DNA of 32,994 bases from positions 1 to 32,994 of the forward strand of contig CAZTVF010000055.1 of assembly GCA_964616985.1 (NCBI GenBank). The letters run 5' to 3'. Source of the stretch: CAZTVF01 sp964616985 (GTDB lineage Bacteria > Planctomycetota > Phycisphaerae > SM23-33). Made by a program: the position numbers and the translations under genes. Below the pieces are notes generated by a model. It saw only the letters and a list, made by a program, of their open reading frames with translations. It was not told the origin of the DNA and did no database searches. This document shows, in pieces, positions 22,039-29,781 of this stretch (positions are counted from its first letter, which is position 1; each line of letters opens with the position of its first letter).

Positions 22039-22904
22039 TCCGGCGGCGCCAACACCGCGGCTACGTACTCGTGCTGGCCATCCTCGTGCTGGCGGCCGCG
22101 GGCGTGATGCTGGCCGTCGCCGCCCGCGCCTGCATGGGCCGCCTGGGCCTTGCGGCCGATTCACAGCAGCAGTTGCAGCTGCGGTGGGCGGGCATCAGCG
22201 CCCGCGACTGCATTCTCCCCCTGGCCGAGCACGCCATGGAGATTGCGGCCGAGGACGGACTGCCGCCTTCGCCACACCTGCGCCAGGCGCTGCGCCTGGG
22301 CGACACCGACTTCACCCTCGTCTTCACCGACGAGCAGGCCAAGGCCAACCTCAACGCACTCGCCCGCCTCAAGGGCCCCGCGAACCTCCCCGCGGCCGTG
22401 ATGCGTCTGCAGGCCGACCGGCACGTGATCCTCCAGCCCGAGTTCTCAGCTGCCGCCCTCACCGGCGAATGGGTGCCCGGCCGCCGGCGGATCTCGAGCC
22501 TGAGCGAAGCCTTTGGTTCTCCCCCCAGTCGCCTGCTGTGGTCTCGCGGCCTGGACGGCCCGCTGCTCGAACGCCTGGGCTGCTGGGGCAGCGGCAAGGT
22601 AAACATCAAGCGTGCCTCGCGGCTAGTGATGCGCGAGATGCTCTCGGCGGCCTTGAGCGACGCGGAGGCCTTGAGGATCGAGACGCTTCGTCGCGTCGAC
22701 CCTGCCTGCACGCTCGCGATGATCGCCGAGCGGCTGGAGATGGATCGCGAGCGAACACGGCGCCTGCGCGAATTGGCCACCGATCGCTCCCGCTGCCATG
22801 GGCTTTGGGTTGTCGGTCGCGGCGAGGCCCGCGATTGGTACCGCCTGTACGTCCAGCAGGACGACGACACCGGCGACGCCGTCTCGTTGAGCTATGCGTG
22901 GTAA
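22035..22904 (+). CDS. gspK: GspK-like minor pseudopilin
   Basis: The protein has 289 residues. The leader MIRRRQHRG is followed by YVLVLAILVLAAAGVMLAVAARA. Glu at +5 is absent, as is usual for GspK, which caps the pseudopilus tip. The larger soluble domain includes FTLVFTDEQAKANLNAL, close to the conserved D-x-x-x-K-x-N-L-N region of GspK, then SLSEAFG, GKVNIKRAS (compare the G-K-I-N-x-N segment), a helical SAM-like part, and WYRLYVQQ near the end. It overlaps gspJ by four bases (ATGA). Its length of about 290 residues is in the normal range. A 63-bp gap with a TACAAT box follows before gspC. Confidence 0.87.
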   Translation: MIRRRQHRGYVLVLAILVLAAAGVMLAVAARACMGRLGLAADSQQQLQLRWAGISARDCILPLAEHAMEIAAEDGLPPSPHLRQALRLGDTDFTLVFTDEQAKANLNALARLKGPANLPAAVMRLQADRHVILQPEFSAAALTGEWVPGRRRISSLSEAFGSPPSRLLWSRGLDGPLLERLGCWGSGKVNIKRASRLVMREMLSAALSDAEALRIETLRRVDPACTLAMIAERLEMDRERTRRLRELATDRSRCHGLWVVGRGEARDWYRLYVQQDDDTGDAVSLSYAW

Positions 22905-22912
22905 TGGCTGCC

Positions 22913-22918
22913 TACAAT
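22913..22918 (+). promoter_or_regulatory. TACAAT -10-like box between gspK and gspC
   Basis: TACAAT 50 bases before the gspC ATG, in the only sizeable gap in this stretch of the secretion operon. TTGAGC at 22887-22892 is a possible -35 but with a 20-base spacer. It may be an internal promoter. Confidence 0.3.
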
Positions 22919-22967
22919 GGGTGGCCCCGCCGAAACTGAACCGCAGCGCCTATAGGTCAGGAACCCG

Positions 22968-23687
22968 ATGAGACTTCAGACTCTTCAGCGAGCCGCGACG
23001 GCGGCAACGGCGATGCTAATCGTCGCGGCCGTGCTTGTTGTGACGGCCTTGACGATGACGCCGCTGGACTCGCCGCGTGCCGAGCCGGTCGCCGCATCGC
23101 GTCCGGCCGCAGCGGCCCCGGCGGCGCTGGCACCGCTGGAGCAATACCTGGCCGTTTGCCAGCGCGATCTGCGGATGCCGCTGTTCCCGACGGCAACCCC
23201 CAAGCCGACGCCGGGCCCCATTCGCACGCCGGCGCCTGCGCCCGAGGCGGCCGTGCCCTTCCGCCTGCTGGGCACCATCATGGATGGGGACGCCGCGTAC
23301 GGCCTGATCCGCCTGCCCGGCGGGGCGGAGAAGCTGGTCGCCGCGGGCGAGAGCGTGTGCGGTGTGACGATCCGGGCTATCTCATCCTGCCGCCTCACCT
23401 GCGACGTGGGCGGCCAAGTGGCGACGGTCGTCGCACGGCCCGCCGCTGCCCATACCCCTGCGCCGTCGGCAAATGCTGCGTCCGGCGAACAGCCCCTGCC
23501 TTCACCGTCGCCCTGGCCGCTGTCGCCGCAGCCTGTGGAGCGGCCCGACGCCTCGCCGGCGCCGTCGCCCGCCGCCGACCCCAACGCCGCGGAGGCATCC
23601 CCGGCACCCGACAATTCGGACCCCGTGGAACGGATGCGAGGCATGCTGGACAAGAAGCGGCAGAAACTCAACGCCCCCCAACCGTAA
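22968..23687 (+). CDS. gspC: GspC-like inner-membrane protein
   Basis: The protein has 239 residues. A single N-terminal membrane segment (about 11-30, AATAMLIVAAVLVVTALTM) is followed by a Pro/Ala linker. A homology-region-like domain spans about residues 95-150 (FRLLGTIMDGDAAYGLIRLP, GAEKLVAAGESVCGVTIRAI, LTCDVGGQVATVV). The FxLxGTI...AxxxxxxGxxxxxxVGE-type pattern is that of GspC/PilP periplasmic domains, which contact the secretin N0 domain. The C-terminal 80 residues are Pro/Ser/Ala-rich and end in a charged helix (VERMRGMLDKKRQKL); no PDZ domain is visible, so it is nearer PilP or short GspC. No strong ribosome site was found. Confidence 0.8.
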   Translation: MRLQTLQRAATAATAMLIVAAVLVVTALTMTPLDSPRAEPVAASRPAAAAPAALAPLEQYLAVCQRDLRMPLFPTATPKPTPGPIRTPAPAPEAAVPFRLLGTIMDGDAAYGLIRLPGGAEKLVAAGESVCGVTIRAISSCRLTCDVGGQVATVVARPAAAHTPAPSANAASGEQPLPSPSPWPLSPQPVERPDASPAPSPAADPNAAEASPAPDNSDPVERMRGMLDKKRQKLNAPQP

Positions 23688-23697
23688 CAGGAAGCGA

Positions 23698-24987
23698 ATG
23701 AATCCAATATACTTCATCGCCGTCGACGCCCACACGTGGCGCTTCGCCCGCCTCTGCGGCCGCGAGGTCTCCGTTCGCCACACCGGCGGGGTGGACCCGG
23801 CGCCGCTGGCCGAGGCGATGAAGGAATTGGGCTACGACGGCAGGCCCGTGCGAGTCGGTCTGCCGTCCGAGATGGTGTTCGCCGCCAGGATCGACTGCAC
23901 AGGCCTCGGCCGCACCGGGCGGCGGCAGGCGATGCTTTACCGCCTCGAGGAGCAGTTGCCTTTGGATGCCGAGGGCCTCTCGGCCGTCTTCCTGCCGGCC
24001 TGCAATGGCACCTCGATCGGCCTGGCCGTCCAGATGGAGCGGATGCGGAAGATCATGGACGCGCTGGCGGGCATCGGTGTGAAGGTGGAGTCCATCCGCC
24101 CCACCGCCCTGCTGGCCGCCGACGCGTGCCTGGCCGGCGCTGCCGGAGGCGCCGACATCATCATCCTCACCGGCGGCGGCATGTGCGACGTGCTTGCAAT
24201 GGCCCAGGGACGCCTTGCGTCGTGGGAAGCGGGACCGATGGAAGAGCTCCCGCTGATGACGCGGGTAGCCGCAGCCCCGCACACGCCGGGGCCCGCGTCG
24301 GTGATCGTGCTGGGGGCCGAGGCCGAGGCGGCGGCCGGCGTGCTGGCCCAGGTCGATCAGGTGGCGGTTGCCGCCGTTCGCGACCAGCCCCTGTTCGAAG
24401 CCGCAGCGCTGCAGGCCGGCGTCGGCCCAGGCGCACTCGCCGCCCCGGCCGACTTCGCAAGCGAGAGAATCTCACCCGCCTTCGGGGCCCGGGCCCTCGC
24501 CCGGCGGGCCAGGGGCGCCCTGGTCGCCGCATGCCTTGCCGCGGCGTTGGTGGCCGGCGGCCTCTACTTCCGCACCGTGCAATACGAGCAGTCCGCGGCC
24601 GACCTTCGCCGGCAACAGGCGGCTGCATACCGGCAGTTGTACCCTGCGGCCACGCCGCCGCCGAGCATTCGCAGCCGCCTGGCCAGCGAGCTCGCGCGCC
24701 TGGGCGGGCACCAGGCGCCCGCCCAGTCGTCCAGCGCGCTGGACGCCCTTCGCCGCGTGCTGGCGGCCCTGCCGGCGGATGTGAAGCTGCAGTTGGAGGA
24801 AGCCCGCCTGTCGCCGGGCGCGGTGGTCCTGGCCGGGCAGACGCTCGCCCACGGCGACGTGGAGACGCTGTGCAGGGCGCTCGAGGCGGCCGAGCTGACG
24901 ATGGAGCCGCCCCGGACGGAGAATCTCTCGCGTGGCGGCGTCTCGTTCACGCTCAGCGGCAAGATTCAGCCGGAGGCGCGGCCATGA
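23698..24987 (+). CDS. gspL: GspL-like (PilM/PilN-type) assembly protein
   Basis: The protein has 429 residues. The N-terminal 270 residues resemble the actin-like cytoplasmic fold of GspL/PilM: MNPIYFIAVDAHTWRFARL, VRVGLPSEMVFAARIDC, AMLYRLEEQLPLDAEGLSAVFLP and IRPTALLAADACLAG. A membrane helix follows at about 273-293 (GALVAACLAAALVAGGLYF), then a coiled-coil-like stretch and a PilN/GspL-type ferredoxin-like domain (DALRRVLAALPADVKLQLEEARL...VVLAGQTL...VETLCRALEAAEL...FTLSGKI). It links the ATPase to periplasmic parts. AGGAAG lies before the ATG at 23698. It overlaps gspM by four bases. Confidence 0.85.
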   Translation: MNPIYFIAVDAHTWRFARLCGREVSVRHTGGVDPAPLAEAMKELGYDGRPVRVGLPSEMVFAARIDCTGLGRTGRRQAMLYRLEEQLPLDAEGLSAVFLPACNGTSIGLAVQMERMRKIMDALAGIGVKVESIRPTALLAADACLAGAAGGADIIILTGGGMCDVLAMAQGRLASWEAGPMEELPLMTRVAAAPHTPGPASVIVLGAEAEAAAGVLAQVDQVAVAAVRDQPLFEAAALQAGVGPGALAAPADFASERISPAFGARALARRARGALVAACLAAALVAGGLYFRTVQYEQSAADLRRQQAAAYRQLYPAATPPPSIRSRLASELARLGGHQAPAQSSSALDALRRVLAALPADVKLQLEEARLSPGAVVLAGQTLAHGDVETLCRALEAAELTMEPPRTENLSRGGVSFTLSGKIQPEARP

Positions 24988-25502
24988 CGCGAACGCACTA
25001 TGTGCTTGGCGTGGTGTGCCTGGCGGCGCTGGCCGTGCTGGCGGTGAGAGCGTGGGGCGCGCTGCGCGACGCCCGGGCCGATGCGATGGCGGCGGGCGAG
25101 GAACTCGCCTGGTGCCGCCAAGCCGTCGCCACGCTGCAGGCCGCTCGCGGCGCCGACGTGATCGCGGGCGACGCAGCCGCCGGCGACATCATCGGCAGGA
25201 TCTCCACGGCGGCGTCGGCGGCGGGCATTGAGGCCGACCAGGTCGTCCGCATCAGCCCCGACAGCCCCTCGCGGCTGGCCGACACGCCCTACAAGGAGAA
25301 GCCCACGGCCATCTCGCTCCGGCAGGTCTCACTGCCGGCCTTGACGACGTTCATTCACCACCTGCTGACGCGGGAGGCGGGCCTGTCGGCGAAGTCGATC
25401 CACCTCACTTCACCTTCCGAGGCCCCGGCTGGCACGTGGAACGCCGAGGTCGTCGTGACCAGCCTGCTCTACGAACCATCGAGCGAAAAGAGGATGCCAT
25501 GA
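24984..25502 (+). CDS. gspM: GspM-like (PilO-type) assembly protein
   Basis: The protein has 172 residues. An N-terminal membrane helix (about 5-22, HYVLGVVCLAALAVLAVRAW) is followed by a helical stalk and a small periplasmic domain: IIGRISTAASAAGIEADQVVRISPD, ISLRQVSLPALTTFIHHLLTREAGLSAKSIHLTSP and WNAEVVVTSLLY. This is the circular-permuted ferredoxin-like arrangement of GspM/PilO, with the typical VSLxxLxxFIxxL phrase. It should pair with the GspL-like protein. Start and stop overlap its neighbours by ATGA, showing translational coupling. Length is slightly short for the family. Confidence 0.83.
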   Translation: MTRTHYVLGVVCLAALAVLAVRAWGALRDARADAMAAGEELAWCRQAVATLQAARGADVIAGDAAAGDIIGRISTAASAAGIEADQVVRISPDSPSRLADTPYKEKPTAISLRQVSLPALTTFIHHLLTREAGLSAKSIHLTSPSEAPAGTWNAEVVVTSLLYEPSSEKRMP

Positions 25503-26101
25503 GATACCTGCTGCCGATCGCCCTGCTGTGCCTTATCTGCGGCTGCCAGGAGAGCGCGCTGCCGGCGGGAACCGTTCTTTCCGGACAGGACCCCCACCGC
25601 GATACCGAGGTCGCGCGCAAGCACAACGCCGAGGGCGTCGAGCACCTCCGCGAGGGCAAGCTCGAAAAGGCGTGCGAGAACTTCCAGGCGGCGCTGGGGG
25701 CGGACCTGTTCTTCGGGCCCGCCCACAACAATCTTGGCATCGTGTACTACCGCCAGCGGAAGCTCTACCAGGCCGCGTGCGAGTTTAACAACGCCATCAA
25801 GCTCATGCCCAACAAGGCCGAGCCGCGGAACAATCTCGGCATGGTCTTCGAGGCAAGCGGCCGCTACACCGAGGCCGAGCGGTATTACGAGGAGGCCCTG
25901 TCGCTGGAAGGCGAAAACGTGGAGGCGGCTGCCAACCTCGCCCGCACCTACGTCCGCCAGAATCGCAAGGACGATCGCACGCGCGAACTGCTGGCCCTCG
26001 TAGCCGAGAAGGACCCGCGAAGCGATTGGGCCGACTGGGCGCGGATGCGCCTCATTGCATTGAAAGGCGACACGCCGACCAGCGCTCCGGCGGGAGAATA
26101 G
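25499..26101 (+). CDS. TPR lipoprotein at the end of the secretion operon
   Basis: The protein has 200 residues. The lipoprotein signal MRYLLPIALLCLICGC has its cysteine at residue 16. At least three TPR-like helix pairs follow: ARKHNAEGVEHLREGKLEKACENFQAAL, AHNNLGIVYYRQRKLYQAACEFNNAI and PRNNLGMVFEASGRYTEAERYYEEAL, with a fourth partly preserved (EAAANLARTYVRQNRK). It resembles PilF/PilW-type pilotins, which help secretins reach the outer membrane, so a pilotin role is possible. It overlaps gspM by four bases. The stop codon TAG abuts the palindromic repeat at 26101-26131. Confidence 0.87.
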   Translation: MRYLLPIALLCLICGCQESALPAGTVLSGQDPHRDTEVARKHNAEGVEHLREGKLEKACENFQAALGADLFFGPAHNNLGIVYYRQRKLYQAACEFNNAIKLMPNKAEPRNNLGMVFEASGRYTEAERYYEEALSLEGENVEAAANLARTYVRQNRKDDRTRELLALVAEKDPRSDWADWARMRLIALKGDTPTSAPAGE

Positions 26102-26131
26102 GGTGGCGGCGGCCTGGGAAGGCCGCCACCC
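26101..26131. repeat. GGGTGGCGGC palindromic repeat at the end of the operon
   Basis: GGGTGGCGGCGGCCT, a four-base loop, then AGGCCGCCACCC form a stem of about 12 bp with a three-base bulge. It sits between the convergent TPR lipoprotein and PPK1-like genes, with its first base in the TAG stop codon. It may act as a bidirectional terminator. Related copies lie at 1-55 and 28659-28746. Confidence 0.6.
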
Positions 26132-26152
26132 AATCAGATAGACGTCAGGCCG

Positions 26153-27115
26153 TCAGGCCCGCGGCTGGAACAGTTCATGCACGTCGCAGGAACCGTAGTC
26201 GCTGGGGAATGCGAAGAAGTCTTCGGGCGGAAGCTCGAGCTCATCGGCGAGAAACTGCAGAATCCATGCATCCGCCCCGGCCTCGTGCTCGACGCGGATC
26301 ACCTTCTCGAAGCGGCGGCGGATCGCCTCGTCGGCCATCATCTCCAGCAGGTCATCCGTGTCGGCCCGCTGCAGCAGGAAGTCGGCCGTTCGCGTGACGC
26401 GGAAGAGACTGGCGGCGTGGATGGGCATGTCATGGAACAGTCGCCCCAGGCGGGCGCGGATGAGCTCGGTCAGCGGCATGTAGTGCGTTGCGGCCGGGCC
26501 GGAATCGAGGGCGATCCAGGAGGGCAGTTCGCGGGGGATCTTCACGCGGCAGAAGATACGCTTGTCCTCGCCGGGCAGGTCCAACGCCACCCCCAGCGAC
26601 AGCGACAGGTTTGAAATCAGCGGGAACGGGTGCCCCGGGTCCACCGCCAGCGGCGTCAGCAGCGGGTGCACCTGCTGGCTGTAGAACTCGTCGGCCGCCT
26701 CGCGCTGCTTCGCCGAAGCCCGAGCCCACGACACCAGCTTCACCCCCGCCGCCTCCAGTGCCGGCTGCATGTGATGGAAACACTGTGCCTGCTCGGCAAC
26801 GATCCGGCCGATCTCCGCCCGCATCGCGCTCAGCACCTGCTCCCACTGCGCTTGCCCCGCCGGGTGAAGCGAATCCATCTTGCGTTTGAGCCCGCCGACG
26901 CACGTCATCACGTACGTGTCCAGGCCGCCCGACACCTGCCGCAGCAGTCGCGCCCGCTCCGGCCAGGGCAACTGCCCGTCGCCCGCACGCGTCAGCGACG
27001 CGCGAAGCGAGGCCAGCAGCCCCGCCCCCTGCGCGGGCAGTGCGGCGGCCTTGCCGGCGGCCTCCGGTGGGCTCGCGACATACTGCCCCAGCGATGATGT
27101 CGTCTGTGGAACCAT
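26153..27115 (-). CDS. PPK1-like protein with only the N-terminal and head domains
   Basis: The 320-residue protein resembles the first half of polyphosphate kinase 1. LRQVSGGLDTYVMTCVGGLKRK matches the N-domain region that usually reads S-N-L-D-E-F-F-M-V-R-V-A-G-L-K. FYSQQVHPLLTPLAVDPGHPFP and the following ISNLSLSLGVAL match the head domain. FCRVKIPRELPSWI, then ADFLLQRADTDDLLEMMADEAIRRRF, match its later part. The reading ends at the expected head/C1 boundary. Both catalytic C-terminal domains, with the phosphorylated histidine, are absent, and the N-domain asparagine pair is Gly-Gly. No kinase activity is therefore expected. It could bind polyphosphate, be a dimer partner, or be a decaying fragment. 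It follows the ROK gene by 11 bp. Confidence 0.8.
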   Translation of the reverse strand: MVPQTTSSLGQYVASPPEAAGKAAALPAQGAGLLASLRASLTRAGDGQLPWPERARLLRQVSGGLDTYVMTCVGGLKRKMDSLHPAGQAQWEQVLSAMRAEIGRIVAEQAQCFHHMQPALEAAGVKLVSWARASAKQREAADEFYSQQVHPLLTPLAVDPGHPFPLISNLSLSLGVALDLPGEDKRIFCRVKIPRELPSWIALDSGPAATHYMPLTELIRARLGRLFHDMPIHAASLFRVTRTADFLLQRADTDDLLEMMADEAIRRRFEKVIRVEHEAGADAWILQFLADELELPPEDFFAFPSDYGSCDVHELFQPRA

Positions 27116-27126
27116 GGTTCGGTCGG

Positions 27127-28497
27127 TTATCTCGTCACGTGGATCAGCGCCGCCTTGGCCCCACGGGCGCGGTTGTACTGGCGGATCGCCTGCGGTGTCG
27201 GCAGCGACTCAAACAGGATGCCCTGTTGGCGGAGGAAGGCGGCGCCCTCGGCCGTCAGCGCGGCCTCGCCGTGCTGGCCGGTGCCGATGATCATGACGTC
27301 GGTGTGGTCCTTGCAGATCTTCTTCAGTTCCTCGGGGCCGATCTGGTGGCTGGTGCCGTAGCGTTTCTTGATCGCGGCCTTGTTGCGGATCCTCACCGTG
27401 CCATCCACGCGCAGGTAGACGTCGTCCTTGTACACGCGGCCGCCCACGGTGATCTCGCCGAAGCCCGAGTCGGCCAGCGTCGGATACTCCCGCTGATCGC
27501 GGACAACCTTCTCGATGGGGCTCTTGCCGGTCAGCTCCTGGGCGATGGCCACCGCGCCCAGGACGACCGCGTCGTCCCCCAGCAGCGACCGCACCACGCG
27601 CCCGCCGGGACGGGCCCCAGGAATGGTGTCGGAAGTGACGGCCTCCTCCACCACCGGCAGGATGAAGTCGCCGCACGCCTCGATCACCCCGCCGCCCAGC
27701 ACGATCACCTCGGGGTCCACCAGATGGCGGATCGTCAGGCAGGCCGCGCCCAGTACCTCGGCAGCGCGGTGGACGACCTTGCGGGCCAACGCGTCGCCCT
27801 GTTCCAGGGCTTGCAGCAGCATGCGGCTGCGGATGATCTTGAGGTCGCCGTCGAGCAGCTTGGTGAGCATGGTCTTGCCGCCGGCCTCGACGGCCTCGCG
27901 GATGTCGCGTTCGATGGCCGAGCGGCTGGCCAGCGCCTCCAGGCACCCGCGGGCGCCGCAGCCGCACTTGGGCCCGCCGAACTGCATGGTGATGTGGCCG
28001 ATCTCGCCGGCGGCCTCTCGCGAGCCGCGAAGCAGCTTGCCGTTCAGAATGATGCCGCTGCCGATGCCCGTGCCGACGAAAATGCCCACGGCGCTGTCGG
28101 CCAGGCGGGCTGCGCCCAGCCACTTCTCGCCCAGCGTGCCGAGGTTCACGTCGTTGCCGACGGCGACCGGCACGCGGAACTGCGCCTTGATCTGCTTGGC
28201 GAGGTCCACTTCCGAGAGGTTCATGTTCGGCGTGAGAACGACGCGGCCCTCGTCGGCATCCACCACGCCGGGCACGCCCAGGCCGATGGCCTTGACGTCC
28301 TTGGCTGAGAGCTTCTTGTCAGCCAGCAGGAGCTCGATGAGTTGCACGATGGCCGAGACGATCTCGTCGGAGGTGGTGTTTCGCGGGGTGCTGCCGCGGC
28401 GTCGGGCGACGATCTTGCCGTTGGCCTTGACCAGCGCCGCCAGGATCTTGGTGCCGCCCACGTCCACGCCCACGAACAGTTTCTTGCTCTTCTTCAT
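27127..28497 (-). CDS. ROK-family kinase fused to a C-terminal Mth938-like domain
   Basis: The protein has 456 residues. Residues 7-325 form a full ROK sugar kinase: ATP motif DVGGTK (12-17), VPGVVD, GND with the catalytic Asp116, GTGIGSGII, and the zinc motif GEIGH168...C178GC180GARGC185LEA. VIVLGGGVIEA follows. Residues about 338-456 are a second domain (ADSGFGEITVGGRVYKDD, DVMIIGTGQHGE, TPQAIRQYNRARGAKAALIHVT) that fits Mth938/NDUFAF3-like (DUF498) proteins, normally separate. The kinase half probably phosphorylates glucose or an N-acetyl hexosamine; the role of the tail is unknown. GAGGA lies six bases before the ATG. It is likely co-transcribed with the PPK1-like gene. Confidence 0.9.
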   Translation of the reverse strand: MKKSKKLFVGVDVGGTKILAALVKANGKIVARRRGSTPRNTTSDEIVSAIVQLIELLLADKKLSAKDVKAIGLGVPGVVDADEGRVVLTPNMNLSEVDLAKQIKAQFRVPVAVGNDVNLGTLGEKWLGAARLADSAVGIFVGTGIGSGIILNGKLLRGSREAAGEIGHITMQFGGPKCGCGARGCLEALASRSAIERDIREAVEAGGKTMLTKLLDGDLKIIRSRMLLQALEQGDALARKVVHRAAEVLGAACLTIRHLVDPEVIVLGGGVIEACGDFILPVVEEAVTSDTIPGARPGGRVVRSLLGDDAVVLGAVAIAQELTGKSPIEKVVRDQREYPTLADSGFGEITVGGRVYKDDVYLRVDGTVRIRNKAAIKKRYGTSHQIGPEELKKICKDHTDVMIIGTGQHGEAALTAEGAAFLRQQGILFESLPTPQAIRQYNRARGAKAALIHVTR

Positions 28498-28539
28498 TCG
28501 CGTCCTCGCTGGGGCGCAACGACTCCCCGTTCGGCGGAG

Positions 28540-28545
28540 ATTCTA
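28540..28545 (-). promoter_or_regulatory. TAGAAT -10-like box upstream of the ROK gene
   Basis: TAGAAT on the minus strand, 43-48 bases before the ATG at 28497. No good -35 box was found at the usual distance. Confidence 0.35.
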
Positions 28546-28658
28546 CCGCGCTGCAGCTTGCGTTGGGAACAATTGCGCAATCTTAGCGCTTGGAGAACAC
28601 GGAAGTCCGATTTGGTTCTGAGTATCGGGAAGGTGGAGCGGCTGGACGCTGGCTGGAC

Positions 28659-28746
28659 GGGTGGCGACCTTCCTGCCCCGGCAGGCAAGCCCAGGGCGCC
28701 GCCACGAGCCGGCCGAGAAGGCGGCGGCCTGGGAAGGCCGCCACCC
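28659..28746. repeat. Inverted pair of GGTGGCGGC-type palindromic repeats
   Basis: A reverse copy at 28659-28705 (GGGTGGCGACCTTCC...CCCAGGGCGCCGCCAC), with a GC-rich insert carrying its own hairpin (CCTGCCCCGGCAGG), is followed after 14 bases by a forward copy at 28720-28746 (GGCGGCGGCCTGGGAAGG, then CCGCCACCC). The pair lies between the 3' end of the permease gene and the ROK promoter region. Confidence 0.6.
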
Positions 28747-28778
28747 TTCGAGACGGCGGAACGATCCCGCGCGGCTCG

Positions 28779-29597
28779 CTACATCAAGTTTGCCAGCGAC
28801 GGCCACAGCACCGCCACCGTCTGTTTGATCTGCGGCACACCGGGCAGCAGTTCCTTGACCACCAGGTACGCCCCGCCGACGGCGGCAAGGATCTGGGCGA
28901 CCGCGGCGAACAGCTTCTGCGGCATGTGCTTAGCCGTCCGGACGCCGATCAACGCCCCGATCACGATCAGCGGCACGAGCACGAGGTTCATCTGCAGCGA
29001 ATCGGCGTTCACCAGGTTGTAGGAGGCGCTGAAGGGCACCTTGAACGTGTTGAGGATCAGGAAGTACCACGCGCCGGTGCCGATGAACTCGTGCTTGGGC
29101 AGGCGCATCGCCAGCAGGTAGATCACCATGATGGGCCCGGCGGCATTGGCCATCATCGTCGTCACGCCCGCCAGCAGCCCCATGCCCACGGGGAACCACC
29201 ACGCCGTCGGTACGTTCACGGTGTCGCCGGCGGCGCGGTCGCGCCAGAAGTTCAGCCCCAGCATCACCAGGATGATGACCCCGATGATCGGGCTGAGTTG
29301 CGGGCTGGTGACCTTGCCCAGAAGAGCCCAGCCGATGACAATGCCGGCGGCCGCGCATGGCAGCAGCTTGACCAGGTGGCTCCAGACGGCGTGGCGGCGG
29401 TAGAACGCGACGGCGAAGATATCGCCGACGATCAGCATCGGAAGGATCAAGCCCGTCGATTCCTTCGCCGGGATCACCATCGCCACCAGCGGAATGCCCA
29501 GGATGCCGATGCCCGGCAGGCCCGTCTTCGACAGCCCGATAATGAATGCGGCCAGGCCAAGGATGACCCAGCCGAGCGTGCTTACTTCGTAATGCAT
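28779..29597 (-). CDS. TauE/SafE-family membrane permease
   Basis: The protein has 272 residues with about eight hydrophobic segments. The start, LGWVILGLAAFIIGLSKTGLPGIGILGIPLVAM, holds the family's first conserved helix and G-x-x-K-T-G-x-x-G-x-G loop. LILPMLIVGDIFAVAFYRRH matches the next conserved P-x-L-x-x-x-D-x-x-A. A second half begins near GLLAGVTTMMANAAGPIMVIYLLAM, the inverted-repeat counterpart. The family exports sulfite, sulfoacetate or other organosulfur anions; the substrate is not evident and neighbours do not help. The ATG at 29597 follows a perfect hairpin (29600-29624); an upstream start would add 19 unlike residues and is not preferred. Confidence 0.88.
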   Translation of the reverse strand: MHYEVSTLGWVILGLAAFIIGLSKTGLPGIGILGIPLVAMVIPAKESTGLILPMLIVGDIFAVAFYRRHAVWSHLVKLLPCAAAGIVIGWALLGKVTSPQLSPIIGVIILVMLGLNFWRDRAAGDTVNVPTAWWFPVGMGLLAGVTTMMANAAGPIMVIYLLAMRLPKHEFIGTGAWYFLILNTFKVPFSASYNLVNADSLQMNLVLVPLIVIGALIGVRTAKHMPQKLFAAVAQILAAVGGAYLVVKELLPGVPQIKQTVAVLWPSLANLM

Positions 29598-29599
29598 TC

Positions 29600-29624
29600 G
29601 GCTCTTTGCCTCGCTAAAAGAGCC
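29600..29624 (-). promoter_or_regulatory. Hairpin immediately upstream of the permease start
   Basis: GGCTCTTT and AAAGAGCC form a perfect 8-bp stem around a nine-base loop containing the purine-rich GCGAGGC. It ends two bases before the ATG. The only Shine-Dalgarno-like sequences (AGG in the loop, AGAG in the stem) are within it, so it could affect translation. Confidence 0.35.
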
Positions 29625-29704
29625 ATGACTAGCACGCCAAGGGGCGGGCGTCAAGGTGATGCGTTCGCCTGTGAGTTGGACCCATAGGAAGGATCGGGGA
29701 CCAA

Positions 29705-29776
29705 GGGCTGGCTATCGCTTGCCTTCAGCGGTGTTTGATCTGACTCAGAGCGAAACACGGCGAAAGAGCGAAAGGT
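29705..29776. other. Structured motif resembling the tilS upstream stem-loop
   Basis: GGCTATCGCTTGCCTT followed by a GTGTTT/AAACAC stem and CGGCGAAAGAGCGA. The opening bases and the outer TCGCT/AGCGA pairing resemble the minus strand of 2841-2910. It lies downstream of the Ala/Lys/Pro-rich gene. With only two copies in view this is a weak repeat call. Confidence 0.3.
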
Positions 29777-29781
29777 CCGGA

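Noticed and set aside
28590..29687. 365-codon open frame on the plus strand
   Set aside because: Antisense to the permease and crosses two palindromic repeats. Composition is His/Asp/Gln-rich shadow type.
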